This document shows positions 49,319-57,982 of a DNA stretch of 64,000 nt, piece after piece. The DNA is from Pseudomonas chlororaphis (GTDB lineage Bacteria > Pseudomonadota > Gammaproteobacteria > Pseudomonadales > Pseudomonadaceae). The position numbers and the translations under genes were made by a program. The stretch is taken from contig CP011020.1 in NCBI GenBank assembly GCA_001023535.1, forward strand, positions 5,404,509-5,468,508, in the 5' to 3' direction. How positions within the stretch are numbered: position 1 is the stretch's first letter; each line of letters starts with the position of its first letter. The notes below the pieces were generated by a model, which made no database searches, had not been told where the DNA came from, and worked only from the letters and a program-made list of their open reading frames with translations.

Positions 49319-51115
49319 ATGCGCATTGCAATCATCGGAATGGGTGCCACCGGCCTGCTGGCCCTGGCCAAGACCTTTTCCATGGCCAAGCGTCACCCCA
49401 ACATGTCCGTGATCGTCCACGCCTTCGACGCCCAGGCTCCGGGCCAGGGGGTGCATCGCTGCGACCAGGCGGACTACCTGCGCCTCAACACGGTGGCCGG
49501 CCAGCTCTCCATGTTCGAGGACGACGACTTTACCCTGTTCCCCCGGCACACCTTCCGGCCCTCGCTCTATGAGTGGGTCGCCCACCTGCACCCGGAGGCC
49601 ATCAGTGGCGAACAGGATCGCTTCGCCTTCCTGCCCCGCCGGTACCTGGGCCTGTACCTGCAGTGGTACTTCACCCGGCTGCTGGAGCACATTCCCATCA
49701 ACGTGCGCCTGGAGACGTCGTGCCGCCTGATCCGCGGCGTCGAAGAAGAACCGGACGGACGCTTCAGGCTGCTCGCATCGCCCATCGTGAGCGGTGCCTA
49801 CGACACCTTGCTGCTGTGCACCGGGCACGGGGTGCTGCCGAGCGGGACCCACGCCGCCCCCTTTATCCGGCCCTACCCGCTTCCGGCGAGCCTGGAAGAC
49901 ATCGCCAGCGATTCGAGCGTGGCGGTCCAGGGTGTCGGGTTGACCGCCATGGACGTGGTGGCGGCGTTGACCACGGGCCGTGGCGGGGTCTTCGAGCACA
50001 CCGCCGGTGGCCTGAGCTACCGACCCTCTGGCCAGGAACCGCGCATCAGCCTGTACAGCAACTCCGGCATGCCCTACCGCGCCAGGCCGGAGGTGGACGA
50101 TGCGGTCATCCGCTATCAGCCGCTGCTGCTGACGCACGCGGCGATCGACCGGCTCAGAGACCAGGCCCCGGGACGAAGACTCGATTTCGAGAAAGACCTG
50201 CTCCCGTTGCTCTACCAGGAGATGACGGCCGCGTACTACTGCGCCTGCGCCGGTCAGGACGAGCGCAACGCGTATCGCTACCAGGAACGTTACCAACAGG
50301 TCTGGGAGCAGGTGCAAACGGCCCAGGCCACTGGAACCCTATCGGCCACCTTTGATCGCCTGGCCAGCGAATACGGGCCCTACACGCCCCAGGACATCCT
50401 GACCTGCACGCCACCTCCCCACCTGACGGCCGACACGTACCCGCAGTGGTTCGTCAGCCAGCTCCAGGAGGACGTGCACGCCAGTGCCTTGGGCTGCCGG
50501 CGCAGCCCGCTGAAGAAGTCACTGGAAATCTGGCGCGACCTGCGTAATCAGTTATGCCACGCCATCGATCATCGGGGCCTGACCCCGGCGTCCCACCAGG
50601 CCTTTTTCACGCGGTATTGCCCGCTGATCAATCGGCTGGTGGCCGGCCCACAAAAAGAACGGCATGCAGAATTGATTGCCTTGATACAAAGTGGGGTGGT
50701 CGAGCTGCTGCCAGGCTATGCAGCCGCCGAGCATTACAATCCCGATACACAGACATTCACTGTCACGCTGGAAAAGCCCGACTACCAGCAGTTTAAGTTC
50801 GAGCATCTGATAAAAGCCAACCTCAGTACCCAGGCCACCCAGCGTGAGCTGCACACCCTGCTCAGTGCCATAACCGAGCAACCGTCGAGCTATTCTCCGC
50901 TGGCTTATGGCGACTTTTCGTCCGCCCACCACCCGGAATTCGTGCACGCGCATTTGCGTGAGCGGATTTATATATTCGGGCCGGTCCTGGAAGGTTCCAG
51001 TTATTACAATCACTACGTACCTTCCAATGCCCCTTCACGCATTTCAGCGGCACTTGACAAGAGCCTGAGCAATGCCGTCAACCATTTCAACCACCGCTTC
51101 AGTGAAATATTTTAA
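49319..51115 (+). CDS. Large FAD/NAD(P)-binding protein of unknown function
   Basis: A 598-residue protein with an N-terminal dinucleotide motif (IAIIGMGATGLLAL), HAFDAQAPGQGVHRCDQADYLRLNTVAGQLSMF (as in FAD-NAD(P)-binding family PF13454), and a second nucleotide motif near VAVQGVGLTAMDVVAAL. The C-terminal half (about residues 330-598) is not recognisable to me. ATG 49319 follows GGAGTTGAAACC, 4 nt after the SbnB-like stop. It is the last gene of the operon, followed by a terminator. It could be a second N-oxygenase or an oxidase of the final product; there is no direct evidence. Confidence 0.75.
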   Translation: MRIAIIGMGATGLLALAKTFSMAKRHPNMSVIVHAFDAQAPGQGVHRCDQADYLRLNTVAGQLSMFEDDDFTLFPRHTFRPSLYEWVAHLHPEAISGEQDRFAFLPRRYLGLYLQWYFTRLLEHIPINVRLETSCRLIRGVEEEPDGRFRLLASPIVSGAYDTLLLCTGHGVLPSGTHAAPFIRPYPLPASLEDIASDSSVAVQGVGLTAMDVVAALTTGRGGVFEHTAGGLSYRPSGQEPRISLYSNSGMPYRARPEVDDAVIRYQPLLLTHAAIDRLRDQAPGRRLDFEKDLLPLLYQEMTAAYYCACAGQDERNAYRYQERYQQVWEQVQTAQATGTLSATFDRLASEYGPYTPQDILTCTPPPHLTADTYPQWFVSQLQEDVHASALGCRRSPLKKSLEIWRDLRNQLCHAIDHRGLTPASHQAFFTRYCPLINRLVAGPQKERHAELIALIQSGVVELLPGYAAAEHYNPDTQTFTVTLEKPDYQQFKFEHLIKANLSTQATQRELHTLLSAITEQPSSYSPLAYGDFSSAHHPEFVHAHLRERIYIFGPVLEGSSYYNHYVPSNAPSRISAALDKSLSNAVNHFNHRFSEIF

Positions 51116-51126
51116 ATATTCAGTTT

Positions 51127-51153
51127 CCTCTATCGCAAAACATAGAGGTTTTT
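51127..51153 (+). terminator. Rho-independent terminator of the hydrazine operon
   Basis: CCTCTAT (51127-51133) pairs with ATAGAGG (51142-51148), followed by five T residues. It lies 12 nt after the stop of the last operon gene. Confidence 0.85.
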
Positions 51154-51487
51154 AACACGCTTGCAACAGGCCTTCCTTTGAGATTAGCGTACGAAAACTT
51201 CGCCACTCTCATCAGGGCCCGCCAGGCGTTGGCGCCAGATATCTAACAACCGCTACCGGGGGACCCGGCGCACCACAACAGAGCAACGACACGCCATTAG
51301 AAAGGGACTCTCAATGCTGACTTCATTCAACACTTCCTGACCCCACGGACGTTCCTTTTCGAGTCATACCTTATCGCCCCGCTCACCCCTCTTGGAAGGT
51401 GGAGGGAGAAGTCATGCCTCGACATAACGGTACTTCTGATTAGCAGCACGGAACACGCCCCGGCTAAATTAAAACAAGGACTGAACG
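51154..51487 (+). other. 334-nt intergenic leader before the LysR gene
   Basis: No standard gene is visible. A nine-codon ORF with AAAGGG before it (51314-51340, MLTSFNTS) could be a leader peptide but may be chance. The sequence is more AT-rich than the neighbouring genes and probably carries the LysR promoter. No recognisable small RNA was found. Confidence 0.4.
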
Positions 51488-52429
51488 ATGAGCCGATCAA
51501 TGCCATTATCATCGCTCCATATATTTGTCGAGGTTTGCAAACACAACAGTATGAAAAAAACAGCTGACATACTCTGCGTTACCCCAGGCGCTATCAGTCA
51601 ACAAATAAAAAGCCTCGAAGACCGAATGTCCGTCAAGCTGTTTGAACGCTCTCACCGAGAGATTAGCCTGACCAGTGCCGGAAGAAACTTGATGGATCAA
51701 CTCGCCGTGTCTTTCAACAATATCGAAGCTGTCTGGGAAGACTTCGAATCTTTCAGAACCCGTTCCGCCCGACTGTCAGTCAATACCACCCTGTCCTTTG
51801 CCAGCGCCTGGCTGATCCCGCGACTCACCCGGTTTCAACAACGTTGGCCCGACATCGAAATCAACTTGTCGACCTCCCATTACCCGGCGGATTTACGCCG
51901 CGATGGCATCGACGTGGCCATTCGTCATGGCCAGGGCGTGCATCCGGGCCATCACAGCGAAAAACTGTGGACACCCAAGACCCTGCCCATCGGCAACCCG
52001 GCGTTGCTCAAGACAGGCCGACGAATAGAACAACCGGCCGATTGCCTGCACTACCCGCTACTTCAGGACGCCAGCCGCTCGAACTGGAAGCTCTGGCTCA
52101 AAGCCCACGGCATCGAAGACAGCCGCTCGCGGCGCGGTAGCAGCTTCACCGATGAGCAACTGTTGATTGACGCGGCCATCGCGGGCCAGGGGCTGGCCCT
52201 GGTCAGCGACGTCTATGCCCGGCCGGCGATCAAGGCCGGGCATGTGGTACCGGTCTTTGCGGCGTCAACCCATACCGAAATGGCTTACTACCTGATCAGC
52301 ACGCTGGAACAGGCAGACGATTGGAAGATCAACATTTTCGCCAACTGGATAAAGGCCGAAGTCAGCCTGTTCCTGAAAGTCAGCGAGTCATCCGCACAAT
52401 CCCGGCAACCCGATTACGCGTGTGACTGA
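51488..52429 (+). CDS. LysR-family transcriptional regulator (GcvA-like)
   Basis: A 313-residue protein with the LysR winged helix (LHIFVEVCKHNSMKKTADILCVTPGAISQQIKSLEDRM) and an effector domain of the GcvA type (SASWLIPRL-like ASAWLIPRLTRFQQRWPDIEINLS). A GGA sequence precedes ATG 51488. The 5' part is more AT-rich than the surrounding genes, suggesting separate ancestry. It sits just after the hydrazine operon terminator and is the most likely pathway-specific regulator of the cluster (inference). Confidence 0.87.
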   Translation: MSRSMPLSSLHIFVEVCKHNSMKKTADILCVTPGAISQQIKSLEDRMSVKLFERSHREISLTSAGRNLMDQLAVSFNNIEAVWEDFESFRTRSARLSVNTTLSFASAWLIPRLTRFQQRWPDIEINLSTSHYPADLRRDGIDVAIRHGQGVHPGHHSEKLWTPKTLPIGNPALLKTGRRIEQPADCLHYPLLQDASRSNWKLWLKAHGIEDSRSRRGSSFTDEQLLIDAAIAGQGLALVSDVYARPAIKAGHVVPVFAASTHTEMAYYLISTLEQADDWKINIFANWIKAEVSLFLKVSESSAQSRQPDYACD

Positions 52430-52503
52430 CGCGCCGACACGGGACAATCATTCCGTGGTGGTGAGCTGTCAGGACGACAGCTTCTCGAACGCAGGGACCA
52501 GGG

Positions 52504-53244
52504 TCAGACCAGTCGAGCACCGCCATCGACGTTGAGCACGGCACCGTTCATGAACGTGTTGCCCATCAGGAACACCACCGCCTCGCCGGCTTCCGCCGAC
52601 GTGCCAATGCGCTTAAGCGGCAGCGCCTGCTCCAGGGACGCCACGTAAGCGTCACGACCTTCGCCCAATGCCTTGCTGAAAATCGGTGTGTCAATCGGAC
52701 CGGGCGACAGCGTGTTGACGCGAATCGGCGCCAACTCCAGGGCCAGGCCCCGCGCCAGCGACTCCATGGCGGCCGAGGCCGCGCCGATGACGGCAGTGCC
52801 ATGGGCATTAGGCCGATCGGCGAGTGCGCCCGAGATGAAGGTGATCGATCCCGCCTTGGAAAGCCTGTCACCCAGGGCACGGATAGCGTTGATGGACGCC
52901 CAGATACGCTCATCGAACGCCCGGCGCAAATGTTCGACGTCAGCGCTCATGATGCTTCCAGTGACGAACGTACCGGCGAGCAGCACCAGGTGATCCACCA
53001 CTGCGATATCCGCCAGCGCCGCTTCCAGCGCCTCACGGTGGGTCACATCGGCTGCGCGCCATCCATCCAGGCCATGTGCCTGCGCCGCCTGCTCGGCACG
53101 GGCCGCATTCGAGCCGATGACCACAACCTTGGCGCCGGCAGCCTTGGCCTGTATCGCGGCGGCCAGGCCGATGCCCGATGTACCGCCGAAGATGACCACG
53201 GTGCGGCCGAGAAGATTGGATGCAAGTGCTGGGGTGAGCGTCAT
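52504..53244 (-). CDS. Short-chain dehydrogenase/reductase with altered YxxxK motif
   Basis: A 246-residue SDR: Rossmann start VVIFGGTSGIGLAAAIQAKAAG, FISGALADR (Ser region), and SPGPIDTPIF at the C-terminal loop. Where Tyr-x-x-x-Lys is expected, the sequence reads IGAAS (Ile and Ser), so the canonical proton-relay pair is missing. The open frame extends upstream, but GGAG at 6-nt spacing supports ATG 53244. It is divergent from a LysR gene. It may be a non-canonical reductase or have lost classical activity. Confidence 0.83.
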   Translation of the reverse strand: MTLTPALASNLLGRTVVIFGGTSGIGLAAAIQAKAAGAKVVVIGSNAARAEQAAQAHGLDGWRAADVTHREALEAALADIAVVDHLVLLAGTFVTGSIMSADVEHLRRAFDERIWASINAIRALGDRLSKAGSITFISGALADRPNAHGTAVIGAASAAMESLARGLALELAPIRVNTLSPGPIDTPIFSKALGEGRDAYVASLEQALPLKRIGTSAEAGEAVVFLMGNTFMNGAVLNVDGGARLV

Positions 53245-53343
53245 GGGAGTCTCCAGTGGAACGCCTGGATGGCGTTCGATGGAGGGAGCATAAGATCGTG
53301 AACGTAGATTGATAATTGGGGCGCAAGTCGCTTTACTAGTGCC

Positions 53344-54303
53344 ATGAAGGCACATATTGGACTGGACCGGCTGACCGGCCTCATCGCATTCGCGCGCGCC
53401 GCTTCGCTGGGCAGCTACACCGCTGCGGCCCGGGCGCTCTCGGTATCCCCCTCGGCCGTGAGCAAGAGCGTGCAGCGGCTTGAGGAGCACTTCGGCTTGA
53501 TGCTCTTCACCCGCACCACGCGCTCCCTGACCCTCACACCCGAAGGGCGGGACCTGTACGAGCGGGCGTTGCGAATCCTGCGAGAGGTCGAAGAGATCGA
53601 CCAGGCCGCGGTCGCCTCCCGCGCCGAGCCTTCAGGTGTGCTGACAGTCACCGCCCCGCTCCCCATCGGCGTGAACATCCTGGCGCCGGCGTTGCCCAGG
53701 TTCCGTGAGCAATACCCCAACCTGGCCATCGACCTGCGGCTTGGCGACCCGTATTGCGACATCATCGAGCAAGGGATCGACGTGGCCATTCGCGTCGGCA
53801 ACCCCAGCGACTCGCGCCTGGTGTCGCGGCCCCTGGGGCCCCATCGAATTGGTGCGTTTGCCTCACCCCACTACCTGGACCGCAATGGCACGCCGACCAC
53901 CGTCGAGCAACTGGCGCAACACGAGTGCGTGAATTTTCGCTACCAGAGTACCGGGCAGCCTTTGCGCTGGCCCTACCAGGCCGGCGACAAAGTGCTGGAG
54001 TGGAGCCCCGACGCCGCATTCACCGTGGATGTCAGCGACGCGGTAGCAGCCATCATGGCAGCGGGAGGCGGCATCGGCATCACGCCGCACTACGTGGCCG
54101 CGCCTTATGTTCGCCGAGGTGAACTGGTTCCGATCCTGCCCCAGTTCACCGTGGAGCGCTTTTCCATCACCGCCCTGTGGCCGGAAAGCCGGCGTGGGAG
54201 CCCCAACGTAAAAGCCTTCATCGCCTTTGTGCTTGAGTTGTTCCCTGAAACGCCCGCCTGGGATGAGGCGGTGAATCAGGCGGTCGCCGCGCGGCTGGGT
54301 TGA
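53344..54303 (+). CDS. LysR-family transcriptional regulator
   Basis: A 319-residue LysR protein of the AaeR/DmlR-like type: helix-turn-helix GSYTAAARALSVSPSAVSKSVQRLEEHFGLMLFTRTTRSL, effector domain with VDVAIRVGNPSDSRLVSRPLGPHRI. It is divergent from the SDR gene over 99 nt, the standard layout of a LysR regulator and its target. The effector is unknown. Confidence 0.9.
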   Translation: MKAHIGLDRLTGLIAFARAASLGSYTAAARALSVSPSAVSKSVQRLEEHFGLMLFTRTTRSLTLTPEGRDLYERALRILREVEEIDQAAVASRAEPSGVLTVTAPLPIGVNILAPALPRFREQYPNLAIDLRLGDPYCDIIEQGIDVAIRVGNPSDSRLVSRPLGPHRIGAFASPHYLDRNGTPTTVEQLAQHECVNFRYQSTGQPLRWPYQAGDKVLEWSPDAAFTVDVSDAVAAIMAAGGGIGITPHYVAAPYVRRGELVPILPQFTVERFSITALWPESRRGSPNVKAFIAFVLELFPETPAWDEAVNQAVAARLG

Positions 54304-54417
54304 TCAGGCGGCGGTTGGCTAACTGACGTTCAGGGCATCAGCCGTAAATTGATCGCACGGCTCGCGGTCGAGCCGGATCTCACCTTCGGCGCCAACGCCC
54401 GAATGAACAGGGCGGGC

Positions 54418-55185
54418 TCATGTCCATCCCTCAAGTCGCAACGTGGCACGGACCAGGCGTTGCTCTTCGCTTTCGATTTCCCTGAGGTTGTCGCAGATGC
54501 TCTGGATATGCGCGACAGCGGCTTTGCGCGCCTGCTCGGGAAGCCGCCCGGTGACCGCGTTGTAGAGCCTTGCGTGCTGGCGATCGATCTGCCGTTTCTG
54601 CGGCTCGCGGTGGTAGAGGTTGTTGACCGAGGCGAACACCGTGCTGAGCAGCAGGTCCGTCAACGAACGCAAGGTCTGCACCAACACCGGATTGTGCGAC
54701 GCCTCGCAGATCGCCAGGTGAAACGCGTGGTCGAGCCGGGCGTGTTCGGAGGGCTCCAGTGAACGCGCATGGGCATCGAGCAGCGCCTCGTAACTGCGGG
54801 TGATCAGGACAAAATCGGCCTCCGTGCCACGCAAGGCGGCCAGGCGGGCGGATTCGCCTTCGAGCAGGCTGCGGACCTCGAACAGGTCGTACAGCGTGCG
54901 TGGTTGTGAGCTGAACAGGTGCATCAGCGGCGACGCGACGCTGTTGCCCGACAGGTCGGCGACGAATGAGCCCTTGCCCTGCTCGGTCTCGATGATCCCG
55001 CGGGCGCGCAACAGCTTCAGGCCCTCACGCAGCGCGGTGCGCGAGACACCGAGTTTTTCTGTCAGCCGACGCTCCGATGGCAGCAACTGCCCCGTCTTGA
55101 GCACGCCGTCCACGATCAAGCGCTCGATACGCTCGCACACCACATCGGCCACTTGAAGCGCGTGACGGCTCCGGGTGTCGTCCAT
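54418..55185 (-). CDS. glcC: Glycolate-operon regulator GlcC (FadR-type GntR)
   Basis: A 255-residue GntR/FCD regulator: winged helix GQLLPSERRLTEKLGVSRTALREGLKLLRARGIIETEQGKGSFV, and FCD domain with DLFEVRSLLEGESARLAAL and ligand residues in HARLDHAFHLAICEASHN. It is divergent from glcDEFG. Two TGGT-N3-ACCA sites lie in the shared promoter region, the form used by PdhR, LldR and GlcC, supporting control of both directions with glycolate (or glyoxylate) as the effector. Confidence 0.88.
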   Translation of the reverse strand: MDDTRSRHALQVADVVCERIERLIVDGVLKTGQLLPSERRLTEKLGVSRTALREGLKLLRARGIIETEQGKGSFVADLSGNSVASPLMHLFSSQPRTLYDLFEVRSLLEGESARLAALRGTEADFVLITRSYEALLDAHARSLEPSEHARLDHAFHLAICEASHNPVLVQTLRSLTDLLLSTVFASVNNLYHREPQKRQIDRQHARLYNAVTGRLPEQARKAAVAHIQSICDNLREIESEEQRLVRATLRLEGWT

Positions 55186-55196
55186 TCAGCCTCCCA

Positions 55197-55209
55197 CTGG
55201 TATGACCAG
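55197..55209. promoter_or_regulatory. GlcC operator candidate 1 (CTGGTATGACCAG)
   Basis: A dyad with TGGT-N3-ACCA half sites, 12 nt upstream of the glcC start codon, in a position to give autoregulation. Confidence 0.65.
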
Positions 55210-55304
55210 CTAAGCCAGGGATCTCAAGCATGCAGCCTATGCCATTCAACCGATTGTTTTTAGATGGCTTTTCATCTTTCACAAAAAGATGGCCGGGCAA
55301 AAAC

Positions 55305-55315
55305 TGGTTCGACCA
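55305..55315. promoter_or_regulatory. GlcC operator candidate 2 (TGGTTCGACCA)
   Basis: The second TGGT-N3-ACCA dyad, 107 bp from the first and about 104 nt upstream of the glcD start, suitable for control of glcDEFG. Confidence 0.6.
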
Positions 55316-55418
55316 CTCTCGCAAGCCATAGACAGTAGATCGCCTCGGTCCAATCATGCAAGTCAGCTACCCCCGGAATCTGACTGCCCATAACAACAAC
55401 GAGTGTCGTCAGCCGACT

Positions 55419-56918
55419 ATGAACATTCTCTACGATGAACGCGTGGACGGCGTGCTGCCCGAGGTGGATAAAGCCGCGCTGCTGCAAGCCTTGCAGGCGC
55501 GCTTGCCGGCGCTTGAGATCCTGCACCAGCGCGAGGAACTCATGCCTTACGAATGCGACGGGCTGTCGGCCTATCGCACCACGCCCCTGCTGGTGGTGCT
55601 GCCCCGTCATGTCGACGAAGTCCAGGGCGTGTTAGCGCTGTGTCACGAAAGACGGGTGCCCGTCGTCGCCCGGGGGGCCGGGACCGGTTTGTCGGGCGGC
55701 GCCCTGCCGCAGGAAAAAGGCGTGTTGCTGGTCATGGCGCGCTTCAACCATATCCTGCATGTCGACCCGGCCGCCCGCACCGCCCGCGTGCAGCCCGGGG
55801 TGCGCAACCTGGCGATTTCCCAGGCCGCCGCGCCCTTCGGCCTGTACTACGCGCCGGACCCGTCCTCGCAGATCGCCTGCTCGATCGGCGGCAACGTCGC
55901 CGAAAATGCCGGTGGCGTGCATTGCCTCAAATATGGCCTGACCGTGCACAACCTACTCAAGGTCGAGATCCTCACTGTCGAGGGTGAACGACTGACCTTG
56001 GGCAGTGATGCGCTCGATTCACCGGGGCTTGACCTGCTGGCGTTGTTCACCGGTTCCGAGGGCATGCTCGGGGTGATCACCGAGGTCACGGTCAAGTTGC
56101 TGCCCAAGCCCCAGACCGCGAAGGTCTTGCTGGCGGCGTTCGACTCGGTCGAAAAAGCCGGGCGCGCGGTGGCGGACATCATTGCCGCGGGCATCATCCC
56201 CGGTGGCCTGGAGATGATGGACAACCTGGCGATCCGCGCCGCCGAAGACTTCATCCATGCCGGTTACCCGGTGGAAGCCGACGCCATCCTGTTGTGCGAA
56301 CTCGACGGTGTCGAAGCGGACGTCCACGAGGACTGCGACCGCGTGCGCCAGGTACTGGAACAGGCCGGCGCCACCGAAGTACGCCAGGCCCGCGACGAGG
56401 CCGAACGCGTGCGTTTCTGGGCCGGACGCAAGAACGCGTTTCCGGCCGTGGGCCGTCTCTCGCCGGACTACTACTGCATGGACGGGACGATCCCGCGCCG
56501 GGAACTGCCCGGCGTGTTGCAGGCGATTGCCGCGCTGTCGGCCGAATACGGCCTGCGGGTGGCCAACGTGTTCCATGCCGGTGACGGCAACATGCACCCG
56601 CTGATCCTGTTCGATGCCAACCAGGCGGGCGAGCTCGATCGCGCTGAAGCCCTGGGGGGCAAGATCCTCGAGTTGTGCGTGAAGGTCGGCGGCAGCATCA
56701 CCGGTGAGCACGGGGTGGGCCGCGAGAAAATCAACCAGATGTGCGCGCAGTTCAACAGCGACGAATTGACGGTGTTCCATGCCGTCAAGGCCGCCTTCGA
56801 CCCCACCGGCCTGCTCAACCCTGGCAAGAACATCCCGACGCTGCACCGCTGCGCCGAGTTTGGCGCCATGCACGTGCACCTGGGGCAGTTGCCCTTCCCT
56901 GCACTGGAGCGTTTCTGA
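55419..56918 (+). CDS. glcD: Glycolate oxidase subunit GlcD (FAD-linked)
   Basis: A 499-residue FAD-linked oxidase: PCMH-type FAD domain (VVARGAGTGLSGGALP, NVAENAGGVHCLKYG) and C-terminal oxidase domain with NVFHAGDGNMHPLILFD and GGSITGEHGVGREK. An upstream in-frame ATG (55356) exists, but 55419 gives the exact GlcD family length and N-terminus (MNILYDERVDG). It oxidises glycolate or D-lactate to the oxo-acid with GlcE and GlcF at the inner membrane. The stop overlaps the glcE start (TGATG). Confidence 0.95.
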   Translation: MNILYDERVDGVLPEVDKAALLQALQARLPALEILHQREELMPYECDGLSAYRTTPLLVVLPRHVDEVQGVLALCHERRVPVVARGAGTGLSGGALPQEKGVLLVMARFNHILHVDPAARTARVQPGVRNLAISQAAAPFGLYYAPDPSSQIACSIGGNVAENAGGVHCLKYGLTVHNLLKVEILTVEGERLTLGSDALDSPGLDLLALFTGSEGMLGVITEVTVKLLPKPQTAKVLLAAFDSVEKAGRAVADIIAAGIIPGGLEMMDNLAIRAAEDFIHAGYPVEADAILLCELDGVEADVHEDCDRVRQVLEQAGATEVRQARDEAERVRFWAGRKNAFPAVGRLSPDYYCMDGTIPRRELPGVLQAIAALSAEYGLRVANVFHAGDGNMHPLILFDANQAGELDRAEALGGKILELCVKVGGSITGEHGVGREKINQMCAQFNSDELTVFHAVKAAFDPTGLLNPGKNIPTLHRCAEFGAMHVHLGQLPFPALERF

Positions 56919-57979
56919 TGCACAGCGCACTCGACAGGGACGCCAGCGACACGTTGCTCGAACAGGTCAACCAGGCGCTGGAAAACGCCACCGCGTTGCG
57001 GATCCAGGGCGGCAACAGCAAGGCCTTCCTGGGACGTCCGGTCACGGGCGAACTCTTGGACATTCGCCCGCACCGGGGCATCGTCAGCTATGACCCGACG
57101 GAACTGGTGGTGACCGTTCGTTGCGGCACGCCCTTGCAGGTCTTGTCCGAGGTGCTGGACGCTGCGCAGCAAATGTTGCCTTGTGAACCACCGTCGTTCG
57201 GCGACGCCACGGTCGGCGGCATGATTGCCAGCGGGCTCTCCGGACCGCGTCGCCCCTGGGCCGGCTCGGTGCGGGATTTCGTCCTCGGCACCCGGGTCAT
57301 CACCGGCCAGGGCAAGCTGTTGCGCTTCGGCGGCGAAGTCATGAAGAACGTCGCCGGCTACGACCTGTCGCGCCTGATGGCGGGCAGTTTCGGCACCCTT
57401 GGGGTGATCACCGAAGTGTCGCTCAAGGTGCTGCCCAAACCTCGGCAAACCTTGAGCATCAGCCTTGAGATGGACAGCCAGCAGGCCTTGCAGCGGCTGG
57501 CGCAATGGGGCCAACAACCGCTGCCGATCAGCGCCGCCTGTCATGACGGAACGCGGCTGCACCTGCGCCTCGAAGGTGGCGAAGGCTCGGTCAAAGCCGC
57601 CCGCGACCGTTTGGGCGGTGAGCGGCTGGACGGTTCATTCTGGCGAAGCCTGAACGAACAGCGCCTGGATTTCTTCAATGAAGAGCATCCGCTGTGGCGT
57701 CTGTCCGTACCCCATAACACGCCGTGGCTGCCCTTGCCTGGCAAGCAATTGATCGACTGGGGCGGTGCCCAGCGCTGGCTCAAGTCCGGCGCCGAAGCCC
57801 CATTCATCCGCCAGATCGTCGAAGGCGCCGGCGGCCACGTGACCTGCTACAGCCATGGCCTGGTCGACAGTCCGTTCCAGCCGTTGCCAAGCGCCCTGCT
57901 GCGTTATCACCGCAACCTCAAGCAACAACTCGACCCCCGGGGCATTTTCAACCCCGCACGCCTGTACGCGGAGCTTTGA
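56918..57979 (+). CDS. glcE: Glycolate oxidase subunit GlcE (FAD-binding)
   Basis: A 353-residue protein with a PCMH-like FAD-binding domain (LRIQGGNSKAFLGRP, FGDATVGGMIASGLSGPRRPW, GEVMKNVAGYDLSRL). It forms the flavin-containing second subunit of glycolate oxidase. The ATG overlaps the glcD stop, and glcF starts 3 nt after its stop. Confidence 0.95.
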   Translation: MHSALDRDASDTLLEQVNQALENATALRIQGGNSKAFLGRPVTGELLDIRPHRGIVSYDPTELVVTVRCGTPLQVLSEVLDAAQQMLPCEPPSFGDATVGGMIASGLSGPRRPWAGSVRDFVLGTRVITGQGKLLRFGGEVMKNVAGYDLSRLMAGSFGTLGVITEVSLKVLPKPRQTLSISLEMDSQQALQRLAQWGQQPLPISAACHDGTRLHLRLEGGEGSVKAARDRLGGERLDGSFWRSLNEQRLDFFNEEHPLWRLSVPHNTPWLPLPGKQLIDWGGAQRWLKSGAEAPFIRQIVEGAGGHVTCYSHGLVDSPFQPLPSALLRYHRNLKQQLDPRGIFNPARLYAEL

Positions 57980-57982
57980 ACC

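Noticed and set aside
57126..57140. Sigma-54-like sequence GGCACGCCCTTGCA inside glcE
   Set aside because: The spacing between GG and GC is one base short, and it lies inside a coding region.
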